Source of the DNA: Perilla frutescens
Lineage: Eukaryota > Streptophyta > Magnoliopsida > Lamiales > Lamiaceae
Length of the DNA stretch: 64,000 bases
Assembly: GCA_026008535.1 (NCBI GenBank)
Contig: BRKX01000018.1
Span: 25,366,088-25,430,087, forward strand
Reading direction: 5' to 3'
The notes under the pieces were generated by a model that was not told the DNA's origin, searched no databases, and saw only the letters and a program-made list of their open reading frames with translations. Positions 56,284 to 64,000 of the stretch are shown in pieces (positions within the stretch are counted from its first letter, which is position 1; every line of letters starts with the position of its first letter). Position numbers and translations under genes: made by a program.

Positions 56284-59162
56284 ATGGGTTCTGCAGGTAA
56301 TGTTATGTTTTTTAAGTTTTCTGCGTTTTTTTAAGATCTGTTTATAGAGTTTTTTTATTAGTTTTTTTATGGAATGCGACTTGTTTTTCGTTGATGATGT
56401 TTTGTTGATAAAAATGTGGATTTCAATTTGATGTATGTTGTTAGATTAATTTTATTTTTGTTGAGTAGTTATGCGATGATGTTTCTGTATTTTTGATCGA
56501 TTAAAATTATTTCAGCATCATACTGTCTGTTTGTTAGTATCATGTGTTTTTCTATATTTTTAATAGAATAGCATCATTATATCTGTTTGTTAGCATCATG
56601 TGTTTCGATTGTTTTAAATATATTAGCATTATACGATTTGTTTGTAGCATCATGTGTTTTGATTATTTTAAGTATATTAGCATTATATGATTTGTTTGTT
56701 AGCATCATGTGTTTTCAGTGCATCCTCATGTTTACATTGTGCTAATGAATATCATTATATATGATGAGTAAGATGTGTTTGTATGTTGAAGTTGTAATAT
56801 TTTGATGACAGGTTCTGACATTTTGGAGACGAGGATAGTTGCATCTCCTGGTTTATCTGAATACTATATACCAGGATGTGAGTCTTCTATGAAGCCATTG
56901 GTGGGGATGATGTTCAAGAATCTATCAGATGGTATAGAGTTTTATAAGGTTTATGCAGCGCGCTGTGGTTTTGATATTCGATTAGGTACTGCAAAAAAAT
57001 ATAAGGATGGTACAATTACTTTGAGGTATGTTTATTGCAATAAACAAGGTTCAAAGAACTCAGCTAAGGAGTATGATGATGCGTCTGGTCATGTTATGAA
57101 GAAGAGACGTAGAGTATCAAAGAGGCTGAATTGTATGGCTTGTATAAGTTTTAAGTTTAAGGGTGAGCATGGGTATGTTATTAATTTGTTTGAAGATCGC
57201 CACTCACACGGTTTGTTGCCTGATAAATACAAGGAATTTCTGAAAGTGAACAGAAAATTAGATCACGTACATCAGAAATTTGTGTTGAATTGTGTTAGGG
57301 CAAACGTTGGTCCAATGAGTTGTTACAAACTTTTCAAGCAAGTAGTTGGGGGGTATTCTAATGTTGGATGCACAAGCTCTGATGTTAAGAACTTTACTCG
57401 TGATCTGAGGGCTTACATTGATGGTGCGGATGCTCAAATGATTCTTGACAATCTTTTTAGGAAGAGAGAGCTGTGTCCTGCATTCTTCTTTGACTACTGT
57501 GTTAATGCTGATGATCAGTTGACTCGTTTAATGTGGGCAGATCCAATCTGTAGGAGGAACTTTGCTTTATTTGGGGATATTGTTTCATTTGATGCTACTT
57601 ATTCAACAAACAGGTTGGCAATATGGTTTTATTTGTGTTTGTTCATGATTTAATTATTATTTGCAATCTTTTTTTTATGTACGATGCTAATGTAGTCTTG
57701 ACTTTATGCTAACGATAGACTTTTATAATTCTAACTGTTTAAATATCTTTATTGTGATAGGTATGAGATGATATTCACCCATTTTACTGGGAAGGATAAT
57801 CATGGGAAATGTGTAACGTTTGGGGCCGCTCTGTTGTCTAGTGAAGACAATGAGGCTTATTCTTGGGTGCTGGATAATTTTAAGGTTTGCATGGGCCGTT
57901 CACCTGCTATGTTGATAATTGATCAAGATCCTGGATTGAAGATTACAGTTCAACGTTCACTTCCTGAAACAAGGCATCGGTTATGCATGTGGCATATTAT
58001 GTTGAAAGTTCCAGGCAAGGTCCCTGCCCATTTAAGGAAGAATGAGTTGTTTAGGGAGAAGTTTAATAATATTGTTTGGTCTGATTTCATAGAGCCAGTT
58101 GAATTTGAGAAAAAATTGGAAGAAATTATGGTGGAGTTTGGTTTGACTGAAACATCTTGGTTCAGTTCAATGTTTGATATCCGAAAAGATTGGATACCTG
58201 CTTATTTCAGGGATTTCCCATTAAGTGGGCTGTGTCGGACTACGTCGATTTCAGAAAGCGTGAACAACTTTTACTGCACATTTTTATCTCCCAAGTCGAA
58301 TCTGGTTGAGTTTTTTATGAAGTACGACAGTGCTTTAGATTCTCAGAGGCATACATATGTTGAGATGAATAGTTTGGATGTATCATATGTCCCTGTGCTG
58401 AGGACTCCAATTTTGCTTGAGAAGCATGCTGCAACTGTGTACACTACAAGTATTTTTCATAAGGTTCAAAAGGAAATTTATGCTGCTTGCTTCAAATGTC
58501 GTCTTATGAGCATAGTTCATGATGAAAGATAGTTGGTTTATGAAGTGAATGATGGTTGTGATGGGATTTTCCAAGTTCGGTATGACAGAGATGAGAACAC
58601 AGTTGTGTGTAGTTGTGCAAAATTTGTTCGGAAGGGTCTTCTGTGCTGTCATATATTCATTATATTAAAGGATTTGAGTTTTGATAGGATTTCTGATAAA
58701 TATGTGCTTTCTCGATGGAGAAGGACTTCTTATTTCAATGCTGGGAATGGGGGTTCTGGTGATTTGGTGAATCATTGTGCTGGGTTGGAGGATAATAAAT
58801 TAATGATCAATACATGTATTTCTGAATTTTATGCATGCATCAGTTTAGTTGAGAGTGATAATGAAAGGACATTAGAATTACTGCGTGGTGTTCGGGATCT
58901 TAAAATCATTATTGGAGAGAACGATGATGCGGAAAATAGTGATGGCAAGGACAAATTATTTTCTGATTTTTACGGTTCTGCTCCTCCAAGCAAAATAGAT
59001 GTTCTGCCACCAAAGTTTGTGAAAACGAAAGGAAATGGGAGTCGGTTGAAACCAAGGGAGGAGAAGCAAGTCGAGCGTGCTAATAAACCCTTAAGAACAT
59101 GTCGAAAATGCAAGAAAAAATGTCATCATGATGCCAGAAATTGCGATAAAAAGAGTGAATGA
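56284..59162 (+). pseudogene. FAR1/FHY3-like MULE transposase, one in-frame stop
   Basis: FAR1-type transposase of the Mutator superfamily (Jittery-like), the group from which plant FAR1/FHY3 transcription factors were derived. Modelled exons: 56284-56296, 56812-57613 and 57761-59162; GT-AG, 738 codons. A FAR1-like DNA-binding domain (about 38-137; C-x-N...R-L-N-C-M-A-C, D-R-H-S-H) is followed by the DDE domain with D265 (V-S-F-D-A-T-Y-S-T-N-R-Y), D326 (L-I-I-D-Q-D-P-G) and E437 (T-S-I-S-E-S-V-N-N-F), and H-R-L-C-M-W-H-I. An in-frame TAG at 58530-58532 (codon 529) interrupts it; the same frame then continues through the SWIM finger (C555, C557, C567, H569) to a Cys/His cluster C-R-K-C-K-K-K-C-H-H near the end. 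The truncated product would keep DDE but lose SWIM. Otherwise intact, so recent inactivation, readthrough or a sequencing error are possible. Confidence 0.85.
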
Positions 59163-59891
59163 TCCTTCTAATGTAGGTATGGTATTGTGCTAGTTATGTT
59201 TTGGTTATATTCAATTGGTATGCCTATATATTTCATGGTTTTTATTTTTTGTTTCACATTTTTTTGCAGGTAGTTGTTGTTATTCTTTTGAAGAGAGTAT
59301 CGAGATTGACAAAGATCTGAAGCACATGAATTTTTTAGAAGGGACTATATTTTTCTTCACAATTTCTATTTTTTATAGTTCATATGATGAAATAAGTTTG
59401 GAGCTTTTATATAAAGCATCGAATGCTAATAAGCAATATGTTTAATGCTAACGTACATGTCTTTTAATGAGAAATAAAGAGTTTGGAATTGTTTTTATCA
59501 TTACGTATGTTTGGAATGAGATTTCCAGTTTGAATTTGCTATTCACGCGTGTTGTTGCGAATGACTGATTTATGTTTATATGTAAATATTGAATTGTGCA
59601 AGTTCTATATTTTCATTAGCATATATTCACTTATTCGTTAGCATTGTTTTATTTTATCATTAGCAATATGGTGTTTAATCATGTATTTACTGTCATACAA
59701 AATTTTAAAAATGCAATGCTCATTTAAATGCTAAAATATAAACTCATCATTGCTAACAAGAGTACAAAAACCAGTGCTTAAATGTTTCAGCAATATTGTT
59801 TCAGTAAAAACAAAAAATAAAGACAAACCAATGGATCAATTGTCGGCGTAGCTAATGTCATAGAAAACAATACAGAAACTAATATCATATT
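59163..59891. other. Spacer between the convergent MULE-2 genes
   Basis: Non-coding; includes repeated GCTAATG/TTAGCAT words (59430-59455 and 59618-59760). A 76-codon frame at 59215-59445 shows no recognisable features. Confidence 0.6.
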
Positions 59892-62800
59892 TTAATTCAG
59901 ATTCAGATTCTTTTTCTCCAATATCAGAGGCTCCACATATATAGGTCCATTCTCACAAGATAGCCGATAATGCAGATTTGCAGACTTAACATGGGCAGCC
60001 TTCAGTGTATTGCTGTCTGAATTGATAATAGCAGCACAATATTTGGCTCGTAAAAACTTCATCTGTCGTTCATTACCCTTTTTCAGACTGCTTTTTCAAT
60101 TTTTTAAACCATTCCCCCTATATGTCTCCATATGCCTCATCACATACACATCACAATCAGTCTTATTGTTGTTGTCTCTCCAAGGCATCTTCAATCTTTG
60201 TATGTTTGTAATTTGGCGCTCAATTAACTCTGCCTTTTGTGTGAGACCCTTCTTTTTAAGGAATTGAGAGAGGAAACTTGTCTGCATGAAATATTTTTTT
60301 TTCAATCAGGTGTATTCAATTTAACTCTAATTTGAGCAAGATATGTACATGCTATGCTAATCCTGTTTGGAGTCCATGCTAATAAAAGTCAGAGTGAATG
60401 CTAATTGTGTACAACATAGATGCTCTCTGTCTTATTTTATTTAAGATGGTTAAATTATAATCAAAATGAAACATAAACAAAACAAGAGCATTGATAGTAT
60501 ATTTTTAACATTTAGATAGGTTACCAATTCTGCTGGGACGCTGCCATACTTCACTTTTTGACCATCTTTCTCATTCTCCATAGCACTAGAGTTGTCAATT
60601 ATTTCAACAATGAAATTCTTGACATTAACTACGACCAAGTAGAAGTGATTTGACTGACATATGGGGAAAAAGAACTGCAGAAGTTTCAAAAAATTAAATT
60701 ATAATATATGAACTATTTAATACTGAATAATAAAAGTTCATACCAGATCAATATCATTTATATGGACCCATAGGAATCCTGCAATTTCATATTCTAATCG
60801 ATCACAGAAAACAGCACATCTGCGTGATGATACCCATTTTTGAGGGGCATCGACAACTGTGAAGCTCTGAAAAAAAAAAGAACATATGTTTCTGTTATTC
60901 AAATGAAATGTGTTTTTTTCTGTGTTTTTTAGTTTTGTATACTTACACAGGGTTGTGTAGTAAAGAAGAATCTGTTCTTGGAGTGTGGATCTCGAAATTT
61001 TTCATTATGGTTAAGTATGGTACTCCACACATCCAAAACTGGAGCATGAATATATTCATCTGGGGAAAAAGACTTCATCTCATGCCTTCTTAACTGAACA
61101 CGTGTATCATCATACATCACTTGTTCTCTAGCATTATATAATGTCAGATTAGTGTTTAAGTTTTTATTTTATTATTTCCTAAAATAAAAATAGCATACCT
61201 TTCATCAACAGTATTATACATAACCCAGAAATATATTTCCTGCTGAGTCTTATCAATCATTTCCCTTGCATCAATGTATCTGATTCTGAATGGTGATATC
61301 ATTTTTTCTGTAGGCTTTAACACTTCCTTTTCTCTTGTTTTCATTCTTCTGCCTTCATCTATTATGTTCTGTATTAAATTCTTCATGTTGTCAGTTAGTA
61401 AAGTTCATGCTAATACACTGAGTAAGAAATGCTAACATAGTGAATAAGGAATGCTAAAAAAAGATTATCATAAAAAAAGAGTATAATCCATGATATATTT
61501 TTATGTAGGATGCTAATACAGTGAATTAGAAATGCTAAAAAAACATAATTTTAATGCAAACGAAAGATTAATAATTACCTTTCCTTTGTCTGACACAGTT
61601 TGTCCCTCTTTTAATTTTGCATCCTGCATAATATTGATTCAATAAAAATTATATACTATATAAAATAATTGAATGATTTAGGAAATTATTTTTTGAAACA
61701 ATGACTGAACAAAATTCACCTTTTCTCTCTCTATCACTGATAGATCCCCTTTCAAAGCTGGTTCCTGTATGATATTCATCAAATACATATTTTAAGAATA
61801 AACTACATATATAATAATTTATGAACTATTTTAAAAACCTATACCTGATGATTGTTTCTTATACATTTTTCAATCACATTTGCTCCATCAACCACATTAT
61901 ATATTAGATTTTTTTATATGTTGATTTAATAAAATTGAAACTAATATTGTGATCAAGAAATGCTAACAAAGCATATATTATATGCTAACGAAAGATAAAT
62001 AATTATTGAAATTATTAATTTTGAAAGAAATACCGTAATATTGTCTGCAAAGGAATCGTTCACACCGGTTGCTTCATCAACATGCTTGTCTTGATGAAAT
62101 ATGTTACCAGAATTAATTTCTTGTGTAACTTTGAGCACATCACGCCATGCATCATCACTAATGCTAAGGCTGAAGCTTGGTATGTCTCCAACTTTCTTCT
62201 CAAATTCTGCTCTCTTTACCAATGCTCTCTCAATCTCTTCTATTGCAGTTATGCGTTCTGGATCACTCCAGAATTCATCATCATCTTGTGTTGTAGGTAG
62301 TTCATTTTGAGCATTTTCTACCTCAGTTGTAACAATTGTTGGTTTTCGAAGAAGAAGTTGTTGTGCTGTTTCAAATGACTTTTTAAAAAATAAGTTCTCC
62401 AACATATGTTCAGGTACACCTTGCACGGTTTTCATCAGCTTCAGTATAATATCTGCCATCATCTTTGACTGCTCAATTATCAAATCTGCATACTCTTTGA
62501 CTTCATCTTTGTTCATTTCTTACTTTTGCAGATCAGCATTGCGAGAAGTCTCTAGATCGTTGTCGACAGCAATGTTTGAAGTTGCTTTTTCTTCACTCTG
62601 ATATTTGATCTCATTTGTCTCATGTGGATTTTTTTAAAAAAATCTTCGTATGTGTATGGTTCATACACATGCCCTCCTCCAAACCCTTCTGATTTCAGCT
62701 CTGTAGCCTGCCTTTTGCTTAACAAACCATATGTCCAGCCTTTGAATGCTGGAATTGAACGATCAACTTGTATCATGTATGATACAACTTTGTCAACATA

Positions 62801-63777
62801 GAACACCTGAGGCAAACAAATTTATATTTGGTAAGGATTGTAAAAATAAATAAACCATATTGCAAATTATGAGAATCTGTAAAGATATGTTTTACCATCA
62901 AGAACAGGGTAGGTCCATTGAAGTATCTATCTTTATTTATCTTCCAGAAAACTGCTTGATGCACTAAACATCTCTTTGTGTAATCGCACCAATCATAATG
63001 ACGAATTTTTTCAACATCAGAAAGTACATGCATCAGTTGGGGGTGTACATAGCCATTTCCTGTCGACTCTATGAGGCAATTGATAAGAAGAATCATGAAA
63101 TGTATCTTGAACCAATAACCTCCATCCGTATGAGATAACATTACTTTGCAGATGTCAACAGCTAAAATTCTGTTTGGCTCCTTTGTGAAACAATTTCTCC
63201 ATTGCTCAAGCAAAACACATGGTTCAGATCTATGCATTTTTTCTATTCTTCCAGTACCTCTAGGAAACCCCATTATCAGAGACACATCAGTTGAATCTAT
63301 ATGCAGTCTTCGACCTCTCTTTAAGGCCAACTCAGAACTCTCGGGATCAAAATTGTCTAATAACCAGTAGCTTAAAATTTGTGGCATTTCCTTCACACGC
63401 AAGTGAAGTATGCTACCAAAACCAATTGATTCAACAGCTCTCTTCTATTCATTTGTGAAAACCTTAATTGCATCACACAAAATGGATGGACTGGTTCTGC
63501 TTCTCAAAACAGGGTAATTTTTGGAGGAAGGTATTTCTTGCGAGCTGCAATATTGAATCTTGGTATTTGATTTTTTAGCATGTTCTATACACTGGCCTTC
63601 TCTTAGTTGGTTAAAGAATGTTAAAGCCAATGTTGTAGATTCAGATTATGAATCATCATCATCTTTGTGAATCTCTTTCTCTTCATTAGGTACTGGTATG
63701 ATTGCTTTATTGTCATATTCTTTTGCGGACCTTTTTCTTTTGTTTCTTCCTGTTATTTTTTTCAATTTATTATTCAT
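59892..63777 (-). pseudogene. ULP1-like (C48) SUMO-protease gene of MULE-2, degenerate
   Basis: Minus strand, about ten exons. From ATG at 63777: a basic NLS-like start (K-K-I-T-G-R-N-K-R-K-R), then V-K-E-M-P-Q-I-L-S-Y-W-L-L-D-N-F-D and H-I-D-S-T-D-V-S-L-I-M-G-F-P-R-G-T-G, like the N-terminal part of plant MULE ULP genes (exon 63777-62896). Next a V-F-Y-V-D-K-V-V...V-D-R-S-I-P-A-F exon (from 62806). Smaller exons follow; 60867-60745, about 60674-60520 and 60284-59892 form the protease with His (60645-60647, N-H-F-Y-L-V-V-V), Asp (60594-60596, E-I-I-D-N) and Cys (60153-60155, T-D-C-D-V-Y-V-M-R-H). Damage: in-frame TAA 63646-63648, TAG 63445-63447, frameshift in the T/A run near 62632-62642, TAA 62520-62522, TGA 60096-60098. 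Some exon edges (near 61860-61915) are unclear. Confidence 0.75.
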
Positions 63778-64000
63778 AGTGAATATCAGTATAACAAAAA
63801 ATGTATGCTATTCTAAAACAGAAATCTATACTAATTTGATGATATGTAAATGATTGATCATATATGCATGCTAACTTTAAGTAATATAAGGCTAACAAAA
63901 CAGAATACGAATGCTAACATATACATATTTTCAGAATGCTATCTATAAGTAACATAAATAATTACAGTCTCATGTATGTACGCTAAGGAATATGCATGTT

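Larger units (their letters stand above)
55928..64000. mobile_element. MULE-2: large Mutator-like element with FAR1-type transposase and ULP1-like gene (runs off window)
   Basis: Left terminus GGGATTGGATCAAATGTAAACC at the edge of a TA run, with the CGGTGGCAATTTTGTTATTTT word shared by the two elements to its left. It encodes a FAR1/FHY3-type transposase (+, 56284-59162) and a ULP1-like gene (-, 63777-59892), convergent. The right end lies beyond 64000, so the 9-bp duplication cannot be checked. TTAGCA words are scattered near 56490-56770, 59440-59760, 60340-60400, 61390-61560 and 63800-64000. Both genes carry stop codons, so this copy is probably not autonomous now. Confidence 0.78.

Noticed and set aside
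58533..59162. Separate gene starting after 58532
   Set aside because: It is in frame with the transposase before the TAG and encodes its SWIM finger and C-terminus, so it is the remainder of one gene.

Overview
The window is nuclear DNA from a flowering plant, probably a eudicot. It is very AT-rich, with GT-AG introns, many microsatellites, a plant tRNA gene and a dense load of plant transposable elements. Only two protein genes look like host genes, both on the + strand: an NTPCR/THEP1-type nucleoside-triphosphatase (18502-21942, six exons) and a TON1-recruiting-motif (TRM/DUF4378) protein (36307-40609, five coding exons). One intact tRNA-Ile(AAU) gene lies on the minus strand at 31487-31560. 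Nearly everything else is transposon-derived.

1-13.7 kb is a nested transposon stack that can be unpicked from its target-site duplications (TSDs). A 5'-truncated LINE (3104-11722, exact 22-bp TSD) was later split by a 4.9-kb non-autonomous Mutator-like element (MULE, 3295-8234), a hAT-like element (8407-9074) and a solo LTR (9468-10858). Removing each insertion with one TSD copy rejoins the LINE, leaving about 1.6 kb. Around it are MULE-type MITEs, a Pack-MULE carrying a histone-deacetylase-like fragment (11866-12841) and a hAT MITE (13003-13707).

14-34 kb holds an LTR-like block with five tRNA-like modules, the NTPCR gene with a tandem duplication in intron 3, a Helitron 3' end (24319), Tourist-like and MULE-type MITEs, and a 1.65-kb element filled with a minisatellite whose unit carries a tRNA B-box (29558-31209). 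The real tRNA-Ile gene lies just beyond it.

42-64 kb is the most striking part: four MULEs sit end to end, separated only by short (TA)n runs. They are (i) an apparently autonomous 9.5-kb element (42138-51646) with a MuDR-type transposase and a DUF1985/ULP1 SUMO-protease-like gene in convergent orientation; (ii) a Pack-MULE (51660-55178) carrying a BAHD acyltransferase fragment; (iii) a 698-bp MULE MITE (55214-55911); and (iv) a second large MULE (from 55928, running off the window) with a FAR1/FHY3-type transposase and another convergent ULP1-like gene, both broken by stop codons. Elements ii-iv share terminal sequence features and a TTAGCA word, so ii and iii may be dependents of the iv family. 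Two different transposase lineages each paired with a deSUMOylase-like gene, side by side in one TA microsatellite, is the best candidate here for an unusual system. ULP-carrying MULEs (Kaonashi-type) are already known as a class.
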